Source of the DNA: Pelolinea submarina
GTDB taxonomy: Bacteria > Chloroflexota > Anaerolineae > Anaerolineales > Anaerolineaceae
Reading direction: 5' to 3'
DNA: 64,000 nucleotides
Assembly (NCBI RefSeq): GCF_003966975.1
Contig: NZ_AP018437.1
Span: 2,914,001-2,978,000 of the forward strand
Of the stretch, positions 17,462-26,132 are shown in pieces. Position 1 is the first letter of the stretch. Every line of letters begins with the position of its first letter. Below the pieces are notes generated by a model. It searched no databases. It saw only the letters and a program-made list of their open reading frames with translations, and was not told where the DNA came from. The translations under genes were made by a program, and so were the position numbers.

Positions 17462-17534
17462 GTTATCAAGAATGTAAGATAGGTATTATTATTCAAAGAT
17501 CTTCTTGCTAAACCCATCTCTGTGAGGAATCAAT

Positions 17535-18125
17535 ATGCCACATATAAATATTAGATTGGTTCGTGAAGCGGACAGCACGCGTATTTTGGAAATCTACCGG
17601 CCGTACGTTGAGGAAACAGCCATCTCTTTCGAGTATGAAGTTCCCACGCAGGCAGAATTCGCGGAGCGCATCCGCAGCGTTGCGCGCGAATATCCTTACC
17701 TGGTTTACACAATCGACGAAAGTATTATCGCTTACGCTTACGCGCACAGGCACATGGAACGCGCGGCTTATCAATGGAATGCCACCCTCTCCGTTTACGT
17801 GGACAGCGCATACCAGCGCCAGGGCATCGGCAAGCAGCTATACGCCTGCCTGATGGAAATCCTGAAACTGCAAAATATCCACAACGTTTACGGCATCGTC
17901 AAGACGCCCAACCCCAACAGCGAGAAGCTGCACGAATCCTTCGGTTTCCGCCGCATCGGTATTTACCGCCAAACCGGATTCAAGCAAGGCGTTTGGCACG
18001 ACGTCACCTGGTTTGAGAAAAGCATTCGCGACCACGAGGCCAACCCGCACGCTTTCATTCCCATCGGAGATATCGATCCACAAGCTATCGCAGCTATTCT
18101 TGCGCGCTACGGCCACTCTTCATAA
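17535..18125 (+). CDS. GNAT N-acetyltransferase, phosphinothricin acetyltransferase (PAT/Bar) type
   Basis: 196 residues. GNAT fold with IRLVREADSTRILEIY, the PAT-typical ETAISFEYEVPT, and the acetyl-CoA loop YQRQGIGKQLY (about 95-105). VKTPNPNSEKLHESFGFRRIG and KQGVWHDVTWFEK are close to the pattern of PAT enzymes, which acetylate amino-acid analogues such as methionine sulfoximine or phosphinothricin. GAGG sits 8 bases before the ATG. The stop is followed by a convergent RNase HI gene. The natural substrate is not certain. Confidence 0.88.
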   Translation: MPHINIRLVREADSTRILEIYRPYVEETAISFEYEVPTQAEFAERIRSVAREYPYLVYTIDESIIAYAYAHRHMERAAYQWNATLSVYVDSAYQRQGIGKQLYACLMEILKLQNIHNVYGIVKTPNPNSEKLHESFGFRRIGIYRQTGFKQGVWHDVTWFEKSIRDHEANPHAFIPIGDIDPQAIAAILARYGHSS

Positions 18126-18158
18126 GTAAAAAGTTAAAGCAAGCGGCCAGTTAAGATT

Positions 18159-18605
18159 TTATCCGCGCGATTTCATCATCTGGTGAGCCAGGCGATCAAC
18201 ACGCTCGTTATATGGGTTGCCGTTGTGCCCCTTGACCCAACGCCAGGTGATTTTACGCTGTTCTATGACCTCAGAAATTTGCTTCCATAAGTCCACGTTC
18301 AGCAGCGGTCCGCCCCTGCGTTTCCAGTTGCGCGCTTTCCAGTCTTTCAGCCACTTTTCCACACCATTCTTCAGGTATTGGGAATCGGTATAGAGAATAA
18401 CCGGTTTGCTCCGGTCAATATGGCGCAGGGCCTCCAACGCGGCGGTCAACTCCATGCGGTTGTTGGTGGAGTCTTTTTCGTAGCCTTTCAGGATTGTCTG
18501 TTCTTTTCCATCCAGAATGATGGCCGCCCAACCGCCGGGGCCGGGATTGGGTTCACAGCTTCCGTCGGTATAGACGGTAATTTTCTCAATTGTTGCTTTA
18601 CTCAT
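18159..18605 (-). CDS. rnhA: Ribonuclease HI
   Basis: 148-residue RNase HI, which degrades RNA in RNA/DNA hybrids. All catalytic carboxylates are visible: YTDGSCEPNPGPGG (Asp), NNRMEL (Glu), LYTDSQY (Asp), and NERVDRLA (Asp), with the assisting His in KGHNGNPYNE. The basic protrusion (KWLKDWKARNWKRRGG) is present as in E. coli RNase HI. It starts 8 bases after the lipoprotein gene stop, so the two are probably co-transcribed. Confidence 0.95.
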   Translation of the reverse strand: MSKATIEKITVYTDGSCEPNPGPGGWAAIILDGKEQTILKGYEKDSTNNRMELTAALEALRHIDRSKPVILYTDSQYLKNGVEKWLKDWKARNWKRRGGPLLNVDLWKQISEVIEQRKITWRWVKGHNGNPYNERVDRLAHQMMKSRG

Positions 18606-18613
18606 TAATGTTC

Positions 18614-20035
18614 TTAATTACCCTGTATGATGCGTTCCGCTTCGTTGAGGATCGCGGGCAGGTTCTCCTTTGCTGCGGTGTATTTCAGTTGCCAGGCCAT
18701 ATCCGAAAGCACAGCTTCGGCATCCATCCAACCGGGTGTATCGGGAATGGGCTGCGCCAGCGCCAGGTACTGCAGGGCCTGATCCCAAACCGGATGTTCT
18801 TTACGAAAATCGGACATCTGCCCAATCGTGATGGTTGAAAACGGCAGCGATCCGGTAGCCTGGATGACCTTGATTTGGTTCTCGGTACTGTTCAGGTAGC
18901 GCAGGAACAGCCAGGCCGCCAATTCTTTATCGATATCTTTCTGAAAAACCGCGTAAGAATCGCCATCCACATAAACCACCGGGCGTGAATCATCCGAAGG
19001 GTACGGGATTAGCATCCAATCATCGCCGCTTTTCACATTTTGATTGACAATCTCCTGAGTAAAAATATCCTGACTGTCGCCGCTGTAGAAAAGGGCATAA
19101 CGGTCCGCGAAATATTGAAACGGTTCGCTCTGTTTACCTGTCCAGGCACAATTCTGATAGTACATATCGAAAAGGTATTCCAGAGCTACTTGGCTGCCTT
19201 CTTCGGCGAAGCTGATCTCTCCATCCGAGCGAATCAGATCGTCGCCGTTAAAAGCCCGCAGCCAGGACAACAAGGTCAATGCCCGGGTGTCATACAACCA
19301 GCCACCGGTGCCGTTATTCTCCAGCTGCGCATCCGCCAGATTGGCGGCCGCGGCCGCGCAGGCCTGCGCCTGAAAATCAAGGCTGGTTTGCGGATACGCG
19401 TCAAAACCCATCTGCTGCGCCCAGGATTGGTTGTAGAAAAGGAAATGTCCATCGCGGAAAGCCGGCAAGCCCAAGCGCACTTCGTCGATCAGATCGTTTT
19501 TCCAGAATACCGGCAGAAAAGCTGCCAGCTGGTCCGCATCCAGGCCGTATTCGGGAGAATCTGTGAAAGCGGTCAGATCCAGCAGCGGCCAGCCCTGGCG
19601 GTACCAGGTTTTCAGATAGGCGCTGGGTGCAGCCACCACATCCGGATATTCCGCATTGGCAGCCGCCTGATCCATATCCTGCAGCAAAACCAGCTCATCC
19701 GCGTGCACCTGAACCGTGACGGTGATGCCCCATTGGTTTTCCTGGTTGAACTGCTCGACCAGTTCCGCCATCAAATTCGCCAACTCCCCCGACCAGGGAT
19801 GCCAGAATTCCAGTTGGATACCCTCCGGCAGCGACACAGCACTGAGATTCACGGCTTCCGTGGAAACCGGGCTGGGGGTGGGGATGAAGGGCGTTTCTGT
19901 TGCTGGACTATCAACAACAGTAGCCTCCGCCGTGTCTGTAGGAAGCACAGCCGCGGTTTGCGGTGAACAAGCATACAAAAACAGCGAGATGAAGGACGCT
20001 AAAAGAAACAAGAAAGCGGTGGTTTTTTTATTCAT
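18614..20035 (-). CDS. Extracellular solute-binding lipoprotein (ABC sugar transporter family 1)
   Basis: 473 residues from ATG 20035. N-terminal signal with lipobox LYAC (Cys about residue 22), then a Thr/Pro/Glu-rich linker and a family-1 substrate-binding fold (LEFWHPWSGELANLMAELVEQFN, later LPAFRDGHFLFYNQSWAQQMGF). Such proteins bind oligosaccharides for ABC importers, but no permease or ATPase gene is adjacent; RNase HI follows instead. An upstream in-frame GTG (20113) would put 26 extra residues before the signal peptide and overlap the divergent gene, so it is rejected. An extended -10 (TGGTAAGAT on this strand) puts transcription start 2 bases before the ATG. Confidence 0.85.
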   Translation of the reverse strand: MNKKTTAFLFLLASFISLFLYACSPQTAAVLPTDTAEATVVDSPATETPFIPTPSPVSTEAVNLSAVSLPEGIQLEFWHPWSGELANLMAELVEQFNQENQWGITVTVQVHADELVLLQDMDQAAANAEYPDVVAAPSAYLKTWYRQGWPLLDLTAFTDSPEYGLDADQLAAFLPVFWKNDLIDEVRLGLPAFRDGHFLFYNQSWAQQMGFDAYPQTSLDFQAQACAAAAANLADAQLENNGTGGWLYDTRALTLLSWLRAFNGDDLIRSDGEISFAEEGSQVALEYLFDMYYQNCAWTGKQSEPFQYFADRYALFYSGDSQDIFTQEIVNQNVKSGDDWMLIPYPSDDSRPVVYVDGDSYAVFQKDIDKELAAWLFLRYLNSTENQIKVIQATGSLPFSTITIGQMSDFRKEHPVWDQALQYLALAQPIPDTPGWMDAEAVLSDMAWQLKYTAAKENLPAILNEAERIIQGN

Positions 20036-20093
20036 CAGGCTTAATCTTACCAACAAATAAAGACTATGCCTGACGCTATAATTATTCATAATC

Positions 20094-21155
20094 ATGGATA
20101 AATTAGAAGACACAACACCGGGCGCATTGCTATTATTCGGTTCGGGCGAGACGCTGCCCGCCAGCGGGAAAGCTTATGACTACCTGGCAGATAAGTATGA
20201 AGCGCCACCAAAAATCGCCATTCTGGAAACCCCGGCGGGTTTTCAACCCAACACACAGCAGGTAGCGGAAAACGTGGGCGATTACCTGAAAAAACGCCTG
20301 CAAAATTTGCGGCCGCAGGTCCAAATCATTCCGGCTCGCAAGCGCGGTACGGATTTCAGCCCGGACGACGGCGCCATCCTGGAACCCTTGTTGACCTCCG
20401 ACTGGGTGTTCATGGGGCCGGGCAGCCCCACTTACGCAGTGGAGCAACTGCAAGGCAGCCTGGCTTACAATACCCTGCGCGCGCTGCACCTGCGCGGCAG
20501 CGCCGTGTGCCTGGCCAGCGCGGCCGTGCTGGCGATTAGCGCCTGGACACTGCCGGTTTACGAGATATACAAGGTCGGACAGGACCCGTTCTGGATGAAG
20601 GGGTTGGACTTTCTGAGCGATTTCGGTTTGAACGTGACTTTTATCCCGCATTGGAATAATCATGATGGCGGTGAGGAGTTGGACACCAGCCGCTGCTTTA
20701 TGGGCCGGGAACGCTTCGCGGGCCTGCGGACAGAACTAGAAAAACTGGATGAGAATACCTGTCTGGTTGGCATCGATGAACAAACCGCCCTGCTGATGGA
20801 ATTCACAGGGGAACCTACTTGCCGGGTGTTCGGCAAAGGCAGCGTGACCATCATGAGAATTAATGAAGAAGCTATTTTCAGCCATGGACATACATTCCCG
20901 CTGTCTTTTTTAGGAAATTATCGTCAAGCCAGCATGGCAATCAACATCCCGCAAGAGGTATGGGATGCCATTGAAGCCGCGCAAACAGCCCAAAACGAGC
21001 CCCCTGAAAGGGTGAAAGCCCTGGCCGCGCAGCGTGAGGAAGCACGAAAAAACGCTGATTGGCCGCTGTCGGACCGCCTGCGCGCACAAATCGAGGCGCA
21101 GGGCTGGCAGGTATTGGATACACCCAACGGTCAGCAGCTTATGCAACTGCCATAA
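20094..21155 (+). CDS. Peptidase S51/cyanophycinase-like protein with a cysteinyl-tRNA synthetase-like C-terminal tail
   Basis: 353 residues. Residues about 8-270 resemble class-I-glutamine-amidotransferase-like serine peptidases (family S51): LFGSGETLPASG at the N-terminus, GPGSPTYAVEQL, LASAAVLAISAW (nucleophile elbow region; the usual G-x-S-A-G appears altered to L-A-S-A-A), and PHWNNHDGG. The last 45 residues (AAQREEARKNADWPLSDRLR, then VLDTPNGQQL) match the C-terminal end of CysRS, where the helix pair ends in D-T-P-x-G. The combination looks like a domain fusion. TATAAT at 20077-20082 gives a transcription start about 5 bases before ATG. Confidence 0.75.
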   Translation: MDKLEDTTPGALLLFGSGETLPASGKAYDYLADKYEAPPKIAILETPAGFQPNTQQVAENVGDYLKKRLQNLRPQVQIIPARKRGTDFSPDDGAILEPLLTSDWVFMGPGSPTYAVEQLQGSLAYNTLRALHLRGSAVCLASAAVLAISAWTLPVYEIYKVGQDPFWMKGLDFLSDFGLNVTFIPHWNNHDGGEELDTSRCFMGRERFAGLRTELEKLDENTCLVGIDEQTALLMEFTGEPTCRVFGKGSVTIMRINEEAIFSHGHTFPLSFLGNYRQASMAINIPQEVWDAIEAAQTAQNEPPERVKALAAQREEARKNADWPLSDRLRAQIEAQGWQVLDTPNGQQLMQLP

Positions 21156-21164
21156 CCGGTAAGT

Positions 21165-21193
21165 TTGACATTCGCTCTCATCCTCTTTATAAT
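21165..21193 (+). promoter_or_regulatory. Perfect consensus promoter for the valS T-box transcript
   Basis: TTGACA (21165-21170), 17 bases, TATAAT (21188-21193). The predicted start is near 21200, at the 5' end of the T-box leader. Confidence 0.9.
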
Positions 21194-21199
21194 GGGTCT

Positions 21200-21450
21200 A
21201 TTCATCAACACCGGAAGCAGTCGTTCTTGCAGGAACTGTCAGAGAAGGCAGGCCACAGGCTGAGAGCCGCCGCAGAATCACAAAAACGCCGTCGTCCGGG
21301 AAGAATTGCCGAAGAAATCGCGAGAGAATAGACCGGCACGGGTATGCCCGTTAGCGCTAATGAGAGCGCATTGGAAGCAATGCGAAGCGAGGTGGTACCG
21401 CGCAAGGTAAAAAATGACCTTTCGTCCTCAGAACGAAAGGTTTTTTATTT
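21200..21450 (+). promoter_or_regulatory. T-box riboswitch controlling valS
   Basis: Leader RNA that senses uncharged tRNA-Val. The T-box core AAGCGAGGTGGTACCGCG lies at 21386-21403. The competing terminator ACCTTTCGT/ACGAAAGGT with T-run is at 21417-21446. Upstream elements include the CACGGGTATGCCCGTTA hairpin (stem III-like) and a Stem I closed by CCGGA (near 21213) and TCCGG (21295-21299). Two GTC triplets at 21291-21296 just inside this closing helix are the best specifier candidates; GTC is a Val codon, as expected. Binding of uncharged tRNA would form the antiterminator and allow valS transcription. Confidence 0.9.
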
Positions 21451-21464
21451 TAATCGGAGGTTGA

Positions 21465-24173
21465 ATGACGCAAAAAGAACTACCAAAAGCATACGATTTT
21501 CACGGCACAGAGGAAAGGATTTACCAGTGGTGGGACAGCCAGGGCTATTTCCAGCCCACGAACGACCCCAATAAACCGGATTTCGATCCCACCAAAAAGC
21601 CCTTTGTGATCGCGATTCCCCCACCCAACGTGACCGGTGGACTGCACCTGGGGCACGCCATGTTCGTTTCCATCGAAGACCTCATGATCCGCTACCACCG
21701 CATGAAGGGCGAACCTACGCTGTGGATTCCCGGCAGCGACCACGCCGGCATCGCCACGCAATTGCAGGTGGAAAAAGCACTGGCACAGGAAGGCAAAACG
21801 CGCGAGGATATCGGGCGCGAGGCTTTCATCGAACGCACTTGGTCCTGGAAAAAGAAATACGGCGGCATGATCCAGCAGCAAATCCGCCGCCTGGGCGCCT
21901 CCTGCGATTGGACGCGCGAGCGCTTCACGCTGGACGACGGCCTAAGCCGCGCCGTGCGCGAAGCCTTTGTGACCCTGTACGAAAAGGGCTTGATCTACCG
22001 CGGTCCGCGCCTGGTGAACTGGTCGCCCAACCTGCGCACGGCCGTTTCGGACCTGGAAGTGGAGCACTCCCAGGAACCCGGCACGCTGTACTATTTTAAA
22101 TACCCGCTGGCCGACAACCCGGAAGAATTCCTGCCGGTGGCCACCACGCGTCCCGAGACCATCCTGGGCGACACGGCCGTGGCTGTGCACCCGGATGACC
22201 CACGCTACAAGAAATACGTGGGCCGCAAGGCACTGGTGCCCATGCTGGATCGCGAAATCCCCATTATCGCCGACGAATACGTTGACCGCGAATTCGGCAC
22301 CGGCGCGCTGAAGATCACTCCGGCGCACGACCCGAACGACTACGATATTGCCCAGCGCCACAACCTGGATATCATCAACATCCTGAACAAAGACGTCACC
22401 ATTAACGAAAACGGCGGCCCTTATCAGGGGCTGGACCGCGAAGAGTGCCGCAAGAGACTGTGGGCAGACATGAAAGCGCGCGGCATGGTCATCAAGGAAG
22501 AGCCCTACACGCTCAACGTCCCGCGCAGCCAGCGTGGCGGCGAGATCATCGAACCGATGATCAGCGAACAGTGGTTCGTCAAAATCGATTCGATCGCCAA
22601 AAAGGCCATCGACGCAGTACGCGATGGAGACATCCGCATTGTGCCGGACCATTTCACCAAGGTCTATTTCAACTGGATGGAAAACATCCAGGACTGGTGT
22701 ATCAGCCGCCAATTGTGGTGGGGGCACCGTATCCCGGTGTGGTACTGCGATGACTGCAAGGGCATGACCGTGCAGCGCGAAGACCCCGCGCAGTGCCAGC
22801 ATTGCGGCAGCACGCACATCCACCAGGACGACGACGTGCTGGATACCTGGTTCTCTTCCGGCCTGTGGCCTTTCTCGACCCTGGGCTGGCCGGATGAAAC
22901 ACCCGACCTGAAATACTTCTACCCGACCTCTGTATTGGAAACGGGTTACGACATCCTGTTCTTCTGGGTGGCGCGCATGATCATGGACGGCCTGGAATTC
23001 ACCGATGAGGCGCCTTTCCACACGGTGTACCTGCACGGCCTGATTCGCGACGAACACGGCCAGAAGATGAGCAAGACCAAGGGCAACGTGATCGACCCGC
23101 TGGTGGTCATGGACAAACTGGGCACGGACGCGCTGCGTTTCACCCTGCTGGTCGGTTCCGCGCCCGGCAACGACATGAACCTGAGCGAGAAAAAAGTTGA
23201 AGCCAACCGCAACTTTGCCAATAAAATTTGGAACGCGGGTCGCTTTGTAATCAACGCCATCGCGAATGCACCTGAGAAGCCTGAAAGAGAACCCGTATGG
23301 ACGCCAGCAGACGAATGGCTGCACGCACGCATGCGCGAAGTGGTGCGCAATGTAAACCGTTTATTTGAAAGCTACCAGTTTGGCGAAGCCGGCCGGCAGA
23401 TTTACGATTTCTTCTGGAGCGAGTTTGCCGATTGGTACATCGAAATCGCCAAGATGCAGCTGCGGGAAAGCGGCGATCGGGCATTTTACACTGCCTGGAC
23501 ACTGGTGCGCGTGCTGGATAAATGTCTACGCATGTTGAGCCCCTTCACACCCTACGTTACTGAAGAGCTGTGGGGGCACCTCAAGCAGGCTGCGCAAGCC
23601 AAGTCCGAATTATTATGCCCGGATGATCCCTGGGCGGAGGCGCTAATGATCGCGCAATGGCCGGAATCCAAACCCGAAGAAGGTTGGGAGAAGGAAGCTG
23701 TGGAGAAATTCGCCAACGCCACCATGGAACACAGCCGCGCCTTCCGCACACTCAAGACTGAACTCAACATCCCCGCCAACCAGGCAGCCAGCGGCAGCAT
23801 CATCGCCACCCATGAAATGCTGCCTGTGCTGGAAGCGCAAAAAGACCTGATTGCTTATTCCAGTGCTTTGAAAGAATTGGAGATCCTGACCGCTGTCCCG
23901 GACGCAGAAGTTTACAAGCAATTTCACTCTTCCAGCATTGCCGCCACCGGCAGCATGATCTACCTGCATACGCAGGAAGCTGTCGTGGACGATAAATTGC
24001 GTGAAAAGCTGGAAAGAGAGCTATCCGAGGCAAATTCCCAAATTCAACGGTTGGAAAATCTGCTGGCTTCCGATTTTGCCAATAAAGCGCCTGCGAAGGT
24101 GGTAGAAAACGAGCGCACCAAACTGGAGACTTACCGGCAGACGGCGGAAAAGCTAAAGAAACAATTGAAGTAA
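21465..24173 (+). CDS. valS: Valyl-tRNA synthetase
   Basis: 902-residue class I aminoacyl-tRNA synthetase. HIGH motif as HLGH in PPPNVTGGLHLGHAM (about residue 60); KMSKS motif as KMSKTKGN (about 535); editing-domain segment TRPETILGDTAVAVHP; and a C-terminal coiled coil (REKLERELSEANSQIQRLE) that contacts tRNA-Val. A Cys/His zinc-binding-like insertion (CDDC, CQHC) sits near residue 430. Regulated by the T-box leader immediately upstream. Followed by a repeat hairpin and a bidirectional terminator. Confidence 0.97.
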   Translation: MTQKELPKAYDFHGTEERIYQWWDSQGYFQPTNDPNKPDFDPTKKPFVIAIPPPNVTGGLHLGHAMFVSIEDLMIRYHRMKGEPTLWIPGSDHAGIATQLQVEKALAQEGKTREDIGREAFIERTWSWKKKYGGMIQQQIRRLGASCDWTRERFTLDDGLSRAVREAFVTLYEKGLIYRGPRLVNWSPNLRTAVSDLEVEHSQEPGTLYYFKYPLADNPEEFLPVATTRPETILGDTAVAVHPDDPRYKKYVGRKALVPMLDREIPIIADEYVDREFGTGALKITPAHDPNDYDIAQRHNLDIINILNKDVTINENGGPYQGLDREECRKRLWADMKARGMVIKEEPYTLNVPRSQRGGEIIEPMISEQWFVKIDSIAKKAIDAVRDGDIRIVPDHFTKVYFNWMENIQDWCISRQLWWGHRIPVWYCDDCKGMTVQREDPAQCQHCGSTHIHQDDDVLDTWFSSGLWPFSTLGWPDETPDLKYFYPTSVLETGYDILFFWVARMIMDGLEFTDEAPFHTVYLHGLIRDEHGQKMSKTKGNVIDPLVVMDKLGTDALRFTLLVGSAPGNDMNLSEKKVEANRNFANKIWNAGRFVINAIANAPEKPEREPVWTPADEWLHARMREVVRNVNRLFESYQFGEAGRQIYDFFWSEFADWYIEIAKMQLRESGDRAFYTAWTLVRVLDKCLRMLSPFTPYVTEELWGHLKQAAQAKSELLCPDDPWAEALMIAQWPESKPEEGWEKEAVEKFANATMEHSRAFRTLKTELNIPANQAASGSIIATHEMLPVLEAQKDLIAYSSALKELEILTAVPDAEVYKQFHSSSIAATGSMIYLHTQEAVVDDKLREKLERELSEANSQIQRLENLLASDFANKAPAKVVENERTKLETYRQTAEKLKKQLK

Positions 24174-24179
24174 ATAAAC

Positions 24180-24207
24180 CGCAGGCAAGAATGCCTGCGC
24201 TACAATG
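24180..24207. repeat. Short palindromic repeat unit (copy 1)
   Basis: CGCAGGCA-AGAA-TGCCTGCG then CTACAATG. A closely similar unit occurs at 55395-55420, also in an intergenic gap. Looks like a dispersed intergenic palindrome. Confidence 0.6.
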
Positions 24208-24245
24208 CCCTACTTTTTACATATATAGAATATTTTATGGTTAAG

Positions 24246-24278
24246 AAAAAAGAGCCGGTCTGGTATGACCGGCTTTTT
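24246..24278. terminator. Bidirectional terminator between valS and the DUF4332 gene
   Basis: AAAAAAGAGCCGGTC pairs with GACCGGCTTTTTG around TGGTAT; A-run and T-run on both sides suit the convergent genes. Confidence 0.85.
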
Positions 24279-24297
24279 GTATGCAAAAGTGTTCTGC

Positions 24298-24702
24298 CTA
24301 GTAGGTTACAACCCGCGGCAGCGCTTTGGCTTGCGCCACCCATTTTCCTACCTGTTTCTCGTTGGGCAGGCGGCGGACCAAATGTTTGAGATTATTCACC
24401 TCAACCATCTTCTTGTGTAAATTTTGCGGAACGCGCTGGGCCAGCTCAACCACCGTATCCACACCGGCTTCCTCCAATAAATCGGAGTATTCCTCGCTGA
24501 CGCCCCTAATGCGCCATAAATCGGCATGGTTGACCCACTCAAGGATAAGGCTGCCGGGGATGCCCGAACCGGCGGCAATTTTCTCACGGCCGGGTGCGGA
24601 CGCGCCCCGCCTCAATAATGCCTCGACAGTCTTGATGCCAGTAGCCGCCAATTTTTCGCGGTATGCAGGTCCAATACCTTCTATTTTCAAAATGCTTGCC
24701 AT
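24298..24702 (-). CDS. DUF4332 helix-hairpin-helix protein
   Basis: 134 residues. It opens with ILKIEGIGPAYREKLAATGI, a helix-hairpin-helix of the type seen in DUF4332 proteins, and has a second HhH-like unit (LWRIRGVSEEYSDLLEEAGV, about 62-81). Repeated HhH units bind DNA or mediate protein contacts; no catalytic site is seen. GGAGG lies 6 bases before the ATG. It is a single gene between the terminator of valS and the three-gene operon at 24789-26076. Confidence 0.82.
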   Translation of the reverse strand: MASILKIEGIGPAYREKLAATGIKTVEALLRRGASAPGREKIAAGSGIPGSLILEWVNHADLWRIRGVSEEYSDLLEEAGVDTVVELAQRVPQNLHKKMVEVNNLKHLVRRLPNEKQVGKWVAQAKALPRVVTY

Positions 24703-24788
24703 TTTAATCCTCCAATTTTGTCTGATAACTCATTTTAGAGGGGCAATTTTCTCCCAAATATATTAGGTTTATAAACATTTCAAACGAA

Positions 24789-25322
24789 TTATTGGGCAGC
24801 GAATTTATCCATATCTCCGCTGACAGCCAATATCTCCCCCACCAGCATGCGGTGATAATCTCCCTGAGGATAATGGGGCTGGATACGGGCATCCTGAAAA
24901 TGTTCGGGGGCCAAATCCTGCCAATAGACGCGACGGCATTCGATGGCCAATTCAGCCTGCTCAAACACAGGCGCTGCCACCTGGCGCGCAGCACGGGGAA
25001 CCAAATCGGAATGCGCGATCTTATCGCCATCCCGGCCGGAGTGTGTTCCCAGGTAAGTCAGGTCTTTGCGGTATTTTTCGGGGAAAGCACATAGCGTAAA
25101 GCTGTCGTGCCGGTTGATGAATTCAAAGGTATAACGCGAGGGGCGTACTACCACCATGGCCACCGGCAGATTCCACAGACAGCCAAAGCTGCCCCAGGAT
25201 ACCGTCATGCAGTTATAGCGGCCGGCCTGATAATCGCCGCTGGTCAACAAAAACCAACCAGAATTCCATATCTCGTAGAATTTTCCGGTGAACATTTTCG
25301 GATCGATGGTTGATAAATTCAT
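24789..25322 (-). CDS. Flavin reductase-like / flavoredoxin family protein
   Basis: 177-residue split-barrel flavoprotein of the flavin reductase-like family. Typical segments: GWFLLTSGD, NCMTVSWGSFGCLWNLP, VVVRPSRYTFEFI, and FTLCAFPEKYRKDL, with the FMN-binding pattern of flavoredoxin relatives. Likely a cytoplasmic FMN-binding electron-transfer protein. Its ATG overlaps the TGA of the upstream gene by 4 bases (ATGA), making it the last gene of a tightly coupled three-gene operon. Confidence 0.85.
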   Translation of the reverse strand: MNLSTIDPKMFTGKFYEIWNSGWFLLTSGDYQAGRYNCMTVSWGSFGCLWNLPVAMVVVRPSRYTFEFINRHDSFTLCAFPEKYRKDLTYLGTHSGRDGDKIAHSDLVPRAARQVAAPVFEQAELAIECRRVYWQDLAPEHFQDARIQPHYPQGDYHRMLVGEILAVSGDMDKFAAQ

Positions 25323-25624
25323 TGAGAAGTCACCTCGCGGGCAGTCACCACCGCTTCAAGATTCAATGGGCCGTAGATATGCGGGAACAAGTCTTTTCCG
25401 CCCTCCAGGTTTTCATTGACCAGTTCAGCTTGCAGGGCATCGGTATCTATTTCCAGAATCAGTAAATCCGTCGTGTCCTTGAACCAATCCGTAAGAACCT
25501 GATCCACCTGAAATGCCTGGCAGCAGTGGATAAATCCCTCTCGTTCCAGGCTGTCCCCGCGATAAATACCCTCCTGTTGGGCCTTGGCCCAGCTGGCTTT
25601 GTCGGTGATATGCAGGATTATCAT
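25319..25624 (-). CDS. DUF952 family protein
   Basis: 101 residues. HITDKASWAKAQQEG, then GFIHCCQAFQVDQVL and FPHIYGPLNLEAV fit DUF952, a small family with an ADP-ribosyltransferase-like fold but no confirmed function. Overlaps its neighbours by 4 bases at both ends, so translation is coupled. Confidence 0.85.
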   Translation of the reverse strand: MIILHITDKASWAKAQQEGIYRGDSLEREGFIHCCQAFQVDQVLTDWFKDTTDLLILEIDTDALQAELVNENLEGGKDLFPHIYGPLNLEAVVTAREVTSQ

Positions 25625-26076
25625 GGCTGCCTGTTGATTTTGACCCGAATCAGTTTGTATTCGCTCAAAAAGCCCTGCATTTTTTGGAGGTCATACAAAT
25701 CCTCCGTATCTGTCAGCTGTTCATAACGCTGCAGCAATTCCTGCTGCTTGACAGAATTCTGCGCGAGAATGCCGAAAAACTCATCGTAACCGGTCAGCCC
25801 TTCCGCCCACCCGCTGAATTCTTTACCATCCAGCCATAGTTTCACCGGCGATCCGGTTTCCAGACTTTTCCAGCAATTTTCATGTTGGTCAATTATGAGA
25901 TACACAACATTATCTGCGCGGATGAAATCCGACGCGAAAGAAAGTTTATTTCCGGTTTGCCGGCACATGAAAGAGACCACAGCCGATTTATCGCTGAAAA
26001 GTTCATGAGCAGGGCCGGTCAACACCAGCTTTTTCAGGGGGTTGATCATCCGGTTAAGATCGTCCAAAAAAGACAT
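25621..26076 (-). CDS. Putative split-barrel (nitroreductase/PNPOx-like) protein
   Basis: 151 residues, only weakly recognised. The central part (VVYLIIDQHENCWKSLETG, then VKLWLDGKEFSGWAEGL) has the beta-barrel pattern of deazaflavin- or FMN-binding split-barrel proteins. The Trp before a small loop and the barrel strand order resemble DUF385-like nitroreductases. GGAAGGTG is a good ribosome-binding site before ATG. First gene of a three-gene operon with DUF952 and a flavin reductase-like protein, which fits a flavin-linked role. Function inferred from fold resemblance only. Confidence 0.6.
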   Translation of the reverse strand: MSFLDDLNRMINPLKKLVLTGPAHELFSDKSAVVSFMCRQTGNKLSFASDFIRADNVVYLIIDQHENCWKSLETGSPVKLWLDGKEFSGWAEGLTGYDEFFGILAQNSVKQQELLQRYEQLTDTEDLYDLQKMQGFLSEYKLIRVKINRQP

Positions 26077-26132
26077 TGTTTTACACCTTCCTATCTTGGT
26101 TTATTAATATACGTAAAAACACGAATCTGGTT

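Noticed and set aside
21942-23324. 460-codon open frame on the - strand inside valS
   Set aside because: It is fully antisense to valS, has no ribosome-binding site and no recognisable domain; a shadow of the codon bias in valS.
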